Assembly (NCBI GenBank): GCA_028551475.1 | Contig: CM052358.1 | Location: 12,321,938 to 12,385,937, forward strand | Source: Casuarina equisetifolia | Lineage: Eukaryota; Streptophyta; Magnoliopsida; Fagales; Casuarinaceae | DNA: 64,000 nt | Direction: 5' to 3' | In this document: in pieces, positions 23,507-34,831 of the stretch | Numbering within the stretch: the first letter of the stretch is position 1 | How the letters are laid out: every line of letters begins with the position of its first letter | Translations under genes and position numbers: made by a program | Notes under the pieces: model-generated | Told to the model about the DNA's origin: nothing | What the model saw: only the letters and a program-made list of their open reading frames with translations | Databases searched by the model: none

Positions 23507-24301
23507 TGTTTGGTGAAATTTAAATGCAAGTGAACATGTCGAACAAGTAATATAATGATAAGAAAGATATTGTCCCACGAAGATTGGTGAATACTAAACT
23601 AATTAAGTACTAATGATGAATTAATCCTAAAATTTATCTAGCAAATAAAAAAATTGTTAAAGATGAATTAAAATTTAAAATTTCTAAAACAAAAACTCAA
23701 AACTAATTAAAATTGAATCCAAGTAGGAAAAATCAAGATGAGACACATGTTAGAGCTTCCGATTTCACCATAACTACTAGATATGAATTTCCATAGTTTA
23801 TGCCTGCAAGAATGATATTATCTATATGATGGCGGAATTTCCTAATTTATTTACTATCCTATGTCTAGGTATAGTAAACCTATTTAGTTCATTAATTCAC
23901 TATATCTCTATATGTGAATTGAAACAAACCAAATGCATTAGGATCTGTGAATATTCCTGGTTTACAATAAATCTTTCGATCATCTTATCACCAAAAGCCA
24001 CACAAATAACATGGTATATGTCTATCCATATTTAATTCATGGTTATATATTATAACCATCAATTGCATATTATTACCTTTCAGTCTCTAACATACACATC
24101 AAATCATTCAAGTGGTGGTCAATCACTTAAAAGCATTAAGCATAATAATATATAACTCACATAAATAAACTATCTTGCAAAACATAAAACTTATAGGATT
24201 CACATCATCATAGTTAGGCTACATCTTCGCTCTAACAAAAGAAGTTTAGAACATAATGAAATAATGAGGAAGGACAATAATAAGAAACAAAGAAGGCATC
24301 T

Positions 24302-25736
24302 TGTTCGGTGAAATCTAAATGCAAGTGAACATGTCGAACAAGTAATATAATGATAAGAAAGATATCGTCCCACAGAGATTGGTGATTACTAGACCAACTA
24401 ATTACTAACGGTGAATAACTCCTAGAATTTATCTAGCAAACCAAATTGATGGATGATAGATTAAAATTTAAAACTTTCAAAACGAAAACTCAAGACTAAT
24501 TAAAATTGAATCCAAGTAAGAAAAATCAAGATGAGAAACATGTTAGAGCTTCCGATTTCACCATAACTACTAGATATGAATTTTTATAGTTTATGCCTAC
24601 AAGAATGATATTACCCATGTGATGGCAGAACTTCCTAATTTATTTACTATCCTATGTCTAGGTATAGCAAACCTATTTAGTTCATTAATTCACTATATCT
24701 CTATATGTGAATTGAAACAAACCAAATGCATTAGGATTTGTGAATATTCCTGGTTTACAATAAATCTTTCGATCATCTTATCACCAAAAGCCACACAAAT
24801 AACATGGTATATGTCTATCCATATTTAATTCATGGTTATATATTATAAGAAGCAATTGCATATTATTACCTTTCAGTCTCTAACATGCACATCATATCAT
24901 TCAAGTGGTGGCCAATCACTTAAAAGCATTAAGAATAAATAATATATAACTCACATAAATAAAATATCTTGCAAAACATAAAAACTTATGAAATTCACAT
25001 CATCATAGTTAGGCTACATCTTCGCTCTAACAAAAGAAATTTAGAACATAATGAAATAACAAACCAAAGCAATAGTAGAAATTAAGCAAAACATCTTAAA
25101 TAGAAAAACAGGAAAGTTGTCACCACACTGTCTTCTGTTTAAGAATTCCTCACAGAATTCCTACAATTCAAGAATGATAAGAAGTAGAGGGAAGCTTTCG
25201 CGCCTCTATTTCTCTTTTTCTTTCTTGGTTTTCTCTTTCTTCTCTCACTTTTTCTCTCTTCCTTGGTTGATTTCGGCGGCAACACACGGCTTCTTATTCT
25301 TTTCTCTCTCTTCTCTCTCTTCTCTCTCCTATTCTCCTCTACTCTTGTGCGGCGCCTTCTCCTCTCCTTTTAATTCACGTTCCTTTGCCTTTTTATTCTA
25401 TCTTGGGATGCGTGCCCTAAGATTCTCCCTTAATAATTCACTTTTTTGCCCCTTTTCCTTTATTTCCTTTCTTGTCCTTTTTTGTCCTTTTCCTCTTCTT
25501 TTGCTGCTTTACACGTTGCCTCCTCTTTTCTTCTTTTGACTTCTTTTTCTTTCCTTGTCTTCTTCACGTGCCTTTTTGTAACTTTCTCTTCCTTTATTTC
25601 TTTTGCTCTTTTGGGGTTTGCTGCATAAATAACACCAGTTTACATAAATATATCAAAACTTAAATATTATCTTATAAAACTTGTATTATTTATATCCTAA
25701 AATAGTCAAAATAACTCTATAAAAATAGAGTTATCA
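24302..25736 (-). mobile_element. Solo LTR of a related Gypsy subfamily inside the Athila-like LTR
   Basis: 1,435 bp from TGTTCGGTGAAATC to GAGTTATCA, flanked by a perfect 5-bp duplication CATCT (24297-24301 and 25737-25741). The host LTR is unbroken at the corresponding place in the right-hand LTR (GGCATCTTGAATCC near 34221-34234). The outer parts resemble the host LTR, while the middle (about 25050-25600, pyrimidine-rich) is different, so it belongs to a sister subfamily. With no internal sequence left, it is the product of LTR-LTR recombination. The frames at 25117-25663 are pyrimidine-run artefacts. Confidence 0.9.
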
Positions 25737-26315
25737 CATCTTGAATCCAAGAACAAGAAGTCTGTCACCCTTTTTGTCTTCTCTTCAAGAAATCTTGAAT
25801 TCTTGGCCTCTCTTTTAAGTTGAATCTTGAATTCTTGGCCTTTCTCTTGAGTTGTGCTCAATTTCCTCCTTGGTTTCAGCGGCAACTTCTTTTCTCTCTT
25901 GCTTCCCCCTCTCTTCTATGCAGGGCTCCTCTTTTATATAGGGTATGGGATCTAGAACTTTCTCCTTATCCTAATAGCATTGGGTTTTGGATTCCCAATA
26001 CAATTGGGTTTTAGACTTCTATATTAATTAGGCTTTGGACTCCTAATAGGACTAGGTTTTCTAATTATTTAAAAAAATAATAACAATAAAAATCTAATAA
26101 CAATTATCCAAAGCCCAAGCCCAAGCCCATCTTGATTTCTTTCACCTTGATAATTTGACCATCTTCTGCCATATAATAAGTACCAGGTTCTCCATGCTTG
26201 TTCTTTTTCTTCATGCCTCCTTATGCTACATAAACAAGACAAATTTAAGTAAATAAAGAGGAATTCAAATATTTTCTCACAAACATTAGAGAATTTATTA
26301 TTTAAATTAGGTAAA

Positions 26316-26339
26316 ATAACTCTATAAAAATAGAGTTAT
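26316..26339. repeat. Perfect 10-bp inverted repeat at the LTR edge
   Basis: ATAACTCTAT and ATAGAGTTAT are separated by four A residues, two bases inside the LTR end. The same hairpin is present at the end of the solo LTR (near 25711-25734), and with one mismatch in the other LTR (near 34801-34824). Confidence 0.8.
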
Positions 26340-26343
26340 CAAC

Positions 26344-26355
26344 ACCCCCAAACTT
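26344..26355 (-). other. Polypurine tract of the Athila-like element
   Basis: On the minus strand AAGTTTGGGGGT lies two bases before the 3' LTR. This is the expected plus-strand primer. An identical 12-mer lies at 27718-27729. Confidence 0.7.
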
Positions 26356-27945
26356 AACATTTTGCTAGTCCTCGAGCAAAAGTAATAATTTGCATATGCT
26401 TTAGACAAAACCCCTTTAAAAAAATTCTCCATAATTGCTCAACTTAACAATAAAAAGAAAAATATAGCTTTCATCTAAACACCACAATTGTTTTATAAGA
26501 TAAGATAGACTCTTAACTATGTTAACCACGTGTGTATGTGTGAGTCCTTATCTTTTCAACTATATGCACTCCAAATAGATCCATATTAATATGCAATCTC
26601 TCAAAATCTTTAACCAAACCTCATAGGTTTGCTTTTCATTCCTCTCTCCACTAATGTAGGCCAATCATCTAACCAAGAATCAATAGGACTTTTATAAGCT
26701 TGTAATGTAAGGTTGGGCTAGGGGTAAGATGAAAGTCATTTAGGCTAAATTCACCCATGAACACATTGCTTTCTAAGATCTAATTTGAGCTTTTGTCACT
26801 TCCTTTCTTTGTTTATTTTTTTCGCAAATGATCTTTCTATCACCATTTCTCTCATTCCTTTCTTCGCAAAAATACTTGATTTCACTTGGATTTCGACACT
26901 CACAAAAGTCACAATCATGCTTGCAATAATAAAGCAAGTAGTAGGACTAGAAATGTAATTATTATAATCTTATCTTGCTGATGACATCCAACTACTATGC
27001 AAAAGCCAATTTCTAAACCTTGAGTGACTTGAATTTGACAATAAGCAATAAGAGAATTCCATTCTTAGACAAATGTTGCATTTCCTTTCTTTCTTTCTTT
27101 TTTTTTTCTTTGGCATTCACAAAAGCAACATATTATGCTACATAATCATTGTAATCAATATCCTTCCCATATAACATCCTTCCCCTCGACTTCTCTTTCA
27201 CTCAACTAGACTTATATCCTAAAAATCAACATGTTCAAGGGTGCGGGACGAAAAGATAATTTATCAAAGGCTTAAAGGTATATATATATGGGTGTCAAAA
27301 TAAAAAAATGGATATAAATCAAGGCTCAACGGGGTGACTGGGGATAAATAAATAGGGTTGGCTTGAAAGGCTCAAACGATCCAAAGAATAGCCTAAATCA
27401 TTTTCTCAATTAGATGCAGCCTAGGATTTCGCCTCAAGAGGAAATCAAGCAAATTCTAAGATCCGGGTGAGATCTAAGAAAATCACATACTTCACATGAA
27501 TGTTCTCTAGAAATACACATAATTTCAAAAATGAAGGACTTTTAGTGTTTAATAAATGGATCAACATAATCAGAATCACACTTAACTCACATCACAATTG
27601 TAGGTTTGAACAAAATCTATGTCTTCCAAAGAATCGCCAAGAATTCACAATAAGGGATGTAATCATGACATAAAAATTTTTTTTTTTAATCAGATTTAGG
27701 ACAAAGGTTCTTTCCCTACCCCCAAACTTGAATGAAGCATTGTCCTCAATACAAAAAGAAAAGAAAGTAAAAATAAAAGTAAAAGGAATGAGAATACTCC
27801 CCTGATTGTAGGTTATATCCACATAGAGCTTTGAGGAGATGGTGGTGACAAAACTTCCAACAACAGAATGAACACAATGCTTGGGTTGCCTCCCAAGAAG
27901 CGCTTGTTTTATAGTTTTCAGCCAAACTATCTTCAAAGTTATTAT
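26356..27945 (-). other. Noncoding spacer of the Athila-like element between pol and 3' LTR
   Basis: About 1.6 kb with no long frame; the longest (27592-27936) resembles no protein. Athila elements often carry an env-like frame here, and none is seen. It contains pyrimidine runs (27085-27110) and a second copy of the polypurine 12-mer at 27718-27729. Confidence 0.65.
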
Positions 27946-30900
27946 TCAAGGAGGGAGAAGATCAAGGGTAGTCTTGTGCATGTTAACTCCCTCGAAGTAA
28001 GGCTTCAGATGCTGACCATTCACCTTAAATGTGCCTTGGGTGTCATTTGCAACTTCTATTACTCTATATGGGAATACCTTAGTGACAATGAAAGGGCCAG
28101 ACCATCGGGACCGCAATTTACCTGGAAACAATTTAAGACGAGAGTTATAAAGTAATACTTTCTGACCAACCACAAACTCTCTTCTTAATATGTGTTTGTC
28201 ATGCCATCTTTTTGTCCACTCCTTGTATATTTTGGCATTTTCATAGGCCTCATCTCCTAATTCCTGTAATTCATTCAACTGCAACAATCGAGTTTCACCT
28301 GCAAACTGCATATCAAAGTTTAAAAATTTCAAAGCCCAATATGCTTTATGCTCTAATTCTACTGATAGATGACAAGCCTTCCTAAACACTAGCCTAAAAG
28401 GAGACATTCCAATTGGTGTTTTGAATGCTGTTCTATAGGCCCAAAGTGCATCATCAAGTTTCATTGACCAATCTTTCCTTGAGGCATTCACAGTTTTTTC
28501 CAAAATTCTCTTAATTTCCCTATTTGATATATCAACTTGACCACTAGTCTGAGGGTGATAAGGGGTAGCAATCTTATGGGTAACCCCATACTTACCCAAA
28601 AGTGCTTCAAATTGTTTGTTGCAAAAATGGGTCCCTCTATCACTTATGATTGCCCTAGGAGTGCCAAAACGGGTAAAAATATTTTTCTTTAAGAATTTAA
28701 CCACAACCTTAGCATCATTTATAGGCAATGCGACTACTTCTACCCACTTAGACACATACTCAACAGCCACCAAAATATACATATTTCCATAAGAAGGTGG
28801 AAAGGGTCCCATGAAATCAATACCCCAAACATCAAATAACTCACACACAATAACATTGTTTAGAGGCATCTCATGTTTCTTAGAAATATTTCCAGTTCTT
28901 TGACATTGATCACATGCAACTACATATGAATATGCATCTCTAAAAAGTGTGGGCCAATAAAATCCAGATTGTAAAACCTTAGCTGCAGTTCTGGTGGCAC
29001 CAAAATGACCACCAGCCTCTCTAGCATGACAATGGTGTAGGATACTAGCCATCTCTTCCTCAGGAACACATCTTCTTATAACCTGGTCTACACATACTTT
29101 AAACAAGAAAGGCTCTTCCCAAAAATAATGTTTGTGGTCAAAAAAGAATTTTTTTCTTTGTTGATATGACATTTCAGGAGGAAGAACATTACTTACCAAA
29201 TAATTGACAAAATCAGCATACCAGGGAATTTGGATGGATTGGAGTGCAAAAATGTTTTCATCAGGAAATTCTTCCATAATTGGTTGAGCTTCTTCCTTCA
29301 GATTGGGAATTCTGGACAAATGATCTGCAACTAGATTCTCAGTCCCTTTCTTATCCTTGATCTCCAAATCAAACTCTTGTAGTAAGAGAATCCACCTGAT
29401 TAACCTAGGTTTTGATTCTTTCTTTTCAAGTAGATACTTAAGAGCTGAGTGGTCAGAATAAACAATAACTTTGGAACCAATTAGATAAGAACGGAATTTA
29501 TCAAAAGTAAATACTACAGCCAAAAGTTCTTTTTCTGTTGTTGAATAATTTAATTGTGCACCTGATAATGTTCGATTGGCATAGTAGATGGTCTGAAAAA
29601 CTCCATTCTTCCATTGTCCCAGAACAGCTCCTATTGCAAAATCACTAGCATCACACATTAGCTCAAAAGGTAAGTCCCATTCTGGTACTGCCATGATTGG
29701 TGCTGATATTAACTTTTCCTTTAAAATATTAAAAGCCTGCAAGCATTCATCAGAAAAGTTATATTTCACATCTTTAACCAACAAACTTGAAAGAGGTCTA
29801 GCGATTTTAGAAAAATCTTTTATGAATCGCCTATAGAATCCTGCATGCCCTAAAAATCCTCTAACAAGTCTCACTGATGTTGGTGGGGGCAATTTTGCAA
29901 TGACCTCCACTTTAGCTCGATCAACCTCTAGTCCTTTTTTGGATATCTTATGCCCAAGCACTATTCCTTCTTGCACCATAAAATGACACTTCTCCCAATT
30001 CAACACAAGGTTAGTCTCCTCACACCTTTGTAAGACTTTTGCTAAATTATTTAAACAAATGTCAAATGATGAGCCAAATACAGAAAAATCATCCATGAAA
30101 ATTTCAATAAATTTTTCAACCATATCAGAAAAAATGGCCATCATGCATCTCTGAAAAGTTGCTGGTGCATTACAAAGACCAAAGGGCATTCTTCTAAAAG
30201 CAAAGGTACCATAAGGACAAGTGAAAGTGGTTTTCTCTTGATCTTCTGGTGCAATGTTAATTTGATTATACCCTGAATACCCATCAAGAAAGCAATAAAA
30301 TTCATGTCTTGCAAGTCTTTCTAACATTTGATCAATAAATGGTAAAGGGAAATGATCTTTTCTCGTGGCATCATTCAGTTTTCTATAATCTATACACACA
30401 CGCCATCCAGTAACTGTCCTAGTTGGAATCAGTTCATTATTATCATTTCTTTGAACAGTCATACCTCCTTTCTTTGGCACAACTTGTACAGGACTTACCC
30501 AAGGACTGTCTGAGATGGGATAAATGATCCCTGCATCAAGTAACTTGATTACCTCAGCCTTCACCACTTCTTGCATCTTTGAATTCAATCGCCTCTGAGG
30601 TTGAATAGTAGCTTTGTACTGCTCTTCCATCAAAATCTTGTGCATGCAGAGTGAAGGACTAATTCCCTTGATATCAGCTATTTTCCATCCAATTGCTCCC
30701 TTATGCTCTTTCAACACTCGAAGTAGTTTCTCTTCCATTGATTCTGTCAAAGAAGAAGATATGATTACTGGCAAGGTAGAAACTTCATCTAAATAAACAT
30801 ATTTCAAATGGGAAGGTAAGGGCTTGAGTTCAAGAGTTGGAGGTTCTTCAATCAATGGCTTAGGTTTTGTCATGTGTTGTCTCAACTCCTCAAACTTTGT

Positions 30901-33207
30901 TGCCTTTTGTTGTGAATATGGTGGATTTGCTTCCATGAGATTGGTATACTCCTGTATCTCTTCACTTTCAATTTCCTCATTCTTTAGGTGAACCAAGCAT
31001 GCTTCAAGTGGATCCTTGAAAGCTTTTTCCTGAAAGATCTTATTCACAAACTTATCAATTGTCTCAACCCTAAAGCAAGAACTATCATCAGAAGGATGTT
31101 TCATAGCAGTAAAAACATTAAAAGTGACAGAATCATTTTGAACTCTTAAGATTAACTTCCCTTGTTGTACATCAATTAGAGCTCTTCCTGTTGCTAGAAA
31201 AGGTCGACCTAAGATAAGTGGTACCTCAAGGTCTTCCTCCATGTCAAGTACTATAAAATCTGCAGGAAAGATAAATTTGTCAACTTTCACCAATACATCT
31301 TCAATAATGCCCCTTGGATATTTGATTGATCGATCAGCCAATTGTAGGGACACTGTGGTTGGCTTCACTTCACCCATTCCTAATTTTTTGAAAATAGAAA
31401 AATGCATTAGATTAATACTGGCTCCTAAATCACATAATGCCTTATCAAAGTGAGAATCTCCAATAGTACAAGGAATTGTAAAACTCCCTGGATCTTTTAA
31501 TTTTGGAGGCAGTTTGTTTTGTAAGATGGCTGAGCATTCTTCAGTTAGCTTTACAGTTTCATACTCTTCTAGCTTCCTTTTGTTTTTCAATATCTCCTTA
31601 AGAAATTTTGCATAACTGGGCATTTGAGCTAATGCATCTGCAAAAGGAATGTTAATATGCAATTTTTTAAATACATCAAGAAATTTAGAAAACTGCTTAT
31701 CTATTTTATGTTGCTGGAGTCTCTGAGGAAATGGAACTAGAGGCACATAAGGCTTGGGATTATCAGGGAATAATGTTCTCTTGGTTGCCTCCTCAGGCTG
31801 CATGCTAACATTTTCTTCCTTATCCCTGACACTTTCCTTCTCAACGTCATTTTTTCCCACTTGTTTGTCATTTCTTAGGTTTATTGCCTTAGCATCTTCT
31901 ATAGGATTCTTCTCTGCGCTGCTAGGCAAGGACCCTTGTTGTCTTCCAAAAATCATATTAGCCAACTGACCTATTTGCACCTCTAAATTTCGAATTGAAG
32001 CTTCTTGGTTTTGCATTCTTGTTTCGTTGTTCTGTAACATCTTGGCAACCATTTCCTCTAAATTAGGTTTCTTTTCTTCTGGTTGCCTAAACCCTGGTGG
32101 TGGCCTCATTGCATTAGAATTACTCCATGAAAAATTTGGGTGGTTACGCCATCTCGGATTGTAAGTGTTGGAGTATGGATTATTTTGTGGCCTACTTGAA
32201 TTTCCAACATAATTAGCATCTTCACTACCCTGAGCAAAGGTGTTATCTAACTGACACTCTATGCTCGCATGTCCTCCACCACAATGATCACATACTATGT
32301 TTTGAATCCTCATGACTGGAACATTCAAGTTATCTATCTTTTTGTTGAGTTTATCAAACTGTGCATAAATTGCAGTAAAAGCATCCACTTCATGAATTCC
32401 ACTAGCTTTCCTTACTGGTAGCCTTTCAGTAGACCATTGATAACTATTGTTTGCCATTTCCTCCAAAAGATCATATGCTTCTTCTGGTGTCTTATTGTTC
32501 AAAGCCCCTCCTGCAGCTGCATCAAGCATAAAACGAAGATTTGTACTAGACCCATTATAAAAAGTTTGTACTTGTAACCATTTGGGTAGTCCATGTTGTG
32601 GACATTTTCTTAAAAGCTCCTTGAATCTTTTCCAAGCTTTATATAATGATTCATTCTCCATTTGCATAAAAGCGGTAATATCATTACGCATTTTTGCAGA
32701 TTTTGTTGGAGGAAAGAACTTACTAAGAAATTTCTGAGCCAAATCATCTCATGTTGTAATTGATCCTGCAAGAAGAGAAGAAAGCCAACTTTTAGCTTTG
32801 TCTTTTAAAGAAAATGGGAATAGCCTTAATCTAACAGCATCATTTGTGACCCCATTGTATTTAATCATGTCACAGATTTCAAAAAAAGCATCAATGTGAG
32901 CATTTGGATCATCATTTGGTAGCCCATAAAATTGCACGGAATTTTGAAGCATCTGAATGAGTGCGGGCTTGATTTCAAAGTTGTTTGCTTGAATTGCAGG
33001 CCTTTTGTTGCTTGATGTGGCACCCTGAACTGTTGGTGCAACATATTCTTTTAGAATCTTGCGTGGATCATCATTCTGTGCCATTTTTGTAGCTTCACTT
33101 CTTTGTTCTCTTAGCTCCTTTCGTTGCTTTCTGACTGTACGTTCAATTTCTGGGTCAAGATTAACAAGTTGTTCTCTTTGGCTATGGGTCATGCACGTCT
33201 GTAACAA
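27946..33207 (-). pseudogene. Athila-like gag-pol polyprotein with one in-frame stop
   Basis: Gag begins at 33207 and reads to LAGSITT, where a TGA (32749-32751) interrupts it. The same frame continues without shift (DDLAQKF) for about 1,600 codons to 27946. The apparent start at 32742 is a TTG inside the frame, not a real initiator. Counting from 32742: zinc knuckle [13 protein letters not shown] at 151-163; protease CDLGAS near 437; reverse transcriptase with LDGYSGYNQ near 819 and FMDD at 882-885; RNase [10 protein letters not shown] at 1030 with TEKE near 1070 and SDHSA near 1096; integrase zinc region H1236-C1280. The integrase core has D1309 and D1368, but Asp at 1404 (GQVDISN) where the family has catalytic Glu. 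No chromodomain follows. Confidence 0.9.
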
Positions 33208-33407
33208 TCCTGAAAAGTAGCAACTAAAAAAAAATGATTGATTTTTTTAATTAATTTTTTTTAATGTAAAAATAACAATAATAAAGCAAAGCAAAAATAA
33301 AATCTAACAAAACAAAAAAAATTGTTTTTTCTTTTTTAAAGAAAATAAAAACTAGATTAAACTTAGAATTATTCGGTATTAATATTAATGAGTAGTAAAA
33401 CAACCAA

Positions 33408-33425
33408 TCCCCGGCAACGGCGCCA
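33408..33425 (-). other. Primer-binding site of the Athila-like element (tRNA-Asp)
   Basis: On the minus strand TGGCGCCGTTGCCGGGGA, 18 nt matching the complement of the 3' end of plant tRNA-Asp. It lies six bases inside the 5' LTR. Confidence 0.85.
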
Positions 33426-33431
33426 AAAACT

Positions 33432-34826
33432 TGTTTGGTGAAATTTAAATGCAAGTGAACATGTCGAACAAGTAATATAATGATAAGAAAGATATCATCC
33501 CACGAAGATTGGTGAATACTAAACTAATTAAGTACTAATGATGAATTAATCCTAAAATTTATCTAGCAAATCAAAATATTGTTAAAGATGAATTAAAATT
33601 TAAAATTTCTAAAACAAAAACTCAAAACTAATTAAAATTGAATCCAAGTAGGAAAAATCAAGATGAGACACATGTTAGAGCTTCCGATTTCACCATAACT
33701 ACTAGATATGAATTTCCATAGTTTATGCCTGCAAGAATGATATTATCTATGTGATGACGGAATTTCCTAATTTATTTACTATCCTATGTCTAGGTATAGT
33801 AAACCTATTTAGTTCATTAATTCACTATATCTCTATATGTGAATTGAAACAAACCAAATGCATTAGGATCTGTGAATATTCCTGGTTTACAATAAATCTT
33901 TCGATCATCTTATCACCAAAAGCCACACAAATAACATGGTAAATGTCTATCCATATTTAATTCATGGTTATATATTATAAGAAGCAATTGCATATTATTA
34001 CCTTTCAGTCTCTAACATACACATCAAATCATTCAAGTGGTGGCAAATCACTTAAAAGCATTAAGCATAATAATATATAACTCACATAAATAAACTATCT
34101 TGCAAAACATAAAACTTATAGAATTCACATCATCATAGTTAGGCTACATCTTCGCTCTAACAAAAGAAGTTTAGAACATAATGAAATAATGAGGAAGAAC
34201 AATAATAAGAAACAAAGAAGGCATCTTGAATCCAAGAACAAGAAGTCTGTCACCCTTTTTGTCTTCTCTTCAAGAAATCTTGAATTCTTGGCCTCTCTCT
34301 TAAGTTGAATCTTGAATTCTTGGCCTTTCTCTTGAGTTGTGCTCAATTTCCTCCTTGGTTTCAGCGGCAACTTCTTTTCTCTCTTGCTTCCCCCTCTCTT
34401 CTATGCAGGGCTCCTCTTTTATATAGGGTATGGGATCTAGAACTTTCTCCTTATCCTAATAGCATTGGGTTTTGGATTCCCAATACAATTGGGTTTTAGA
34501 CTTCTATATTAATTAGGCTTTGGACTCCTAATAGGACTAGGTTTTCTAATTATTTAAAAAAATAATAACAATAAAAATCTAATAACAATTATCCAAAGCC
34601 CAAGCCCAAGCCCATCTTGATTTCCTTCACCTTGATAATTTGACCATCTTCTGCCATATAATAAGTACCAGGTTCTCCATGCTTGTTCTTTTTCTTCATG
34701 CCTCCTTATGCTACATAAACAAGACAAATTTAAGTAAATAAAGAGGAATTCAAATATTTTCTCACAAACATTAGAGAATTTATTATTTAAATTAGGTAAA
34801 ATAACCCTATAAAAATAGAGTTATCA
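33432..34826 (-). repeat. 5' LTR of the Athila-like element
   Basis: 1,395 bp, TGTTTGGTGAAATTT to GAGTTATCA on the plus strand, followed by target duplication ATACC at 34827-34831. A TATATA stretch near 34419 lies in its promoter half. Confidence 0.92.
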
Positions 34827-34831
34827 ATACC

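Larger units (their letters stand above)
23507..26341 (-). repeat. 3' LTR of the Athila-like element, carrying a solo LTR
   Basis: Begins TGTTTGGTGAAATTT and ends GAGTTATCA on the plus strand. It is interrupted at 24302-25736 by a related solo LTR. Removing that and one copy of CATCT leaves 1,395 bp, exactly the length of the other LTR. Confidence 0.9.
23507..34826 (-). mobile_element. Athila-like Ty3/Gypsy LTR retrotransposon, nested in Copia A copy 2
   Basis: A minus-strand element of 11,320 bp, or 9,880 bp without the solo LTR and its extra target duplication. Both LTRs are 1,395 bp (the left one after subtracting the inserted solo LTR and one 5-bp duplication), and I count about 17 differences, near 1.2 percent. 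It has a tRNA-Asp primer site, one gag-pol frame split by a single stop, a 1.6-kb noncoding spacer after pol and a polypurine tract. The 5-bp target duplication ATACC flanks it. Domain order protease, reverse transcriptase, RNase H, integrase defines Ty3/Gypsy; the reverse transcriptase FMDDFSVF and tRNA-Asp site fit the Athila/Tat group. No chromodomain is seen after integrase. Confidence 0.92.

Noticed and set aside
25117..25663. Phe/Leu/Ser-rich frames suggesting a membrane protein
   Set aside because: They lie inside the solo LTR in a TCTCTTTTC-rich stretch and have no conserved motif.
23507..25736. Two complete tandem LTR elements side by side
   Set aside because: The first LTR continues after 25741 exactly where it stopped at 24301, and CATCT is duplicated, so this is one LTR with an insertion.
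27592..27936. Possible env-like frame after pol in the Athila-like element
   Set aside because: Only 114 codons, no signal peptide or transmembrane pattern, and a competing frame in the same place; the spacer is best called noncoding.
32740..32742. Separate start for a 1,598-codon pol protein
   Set aside because: The first codon is TTG and the frame is continuous with gag upstream apart from one TGA; it is the same polyprotein, not a second gene.
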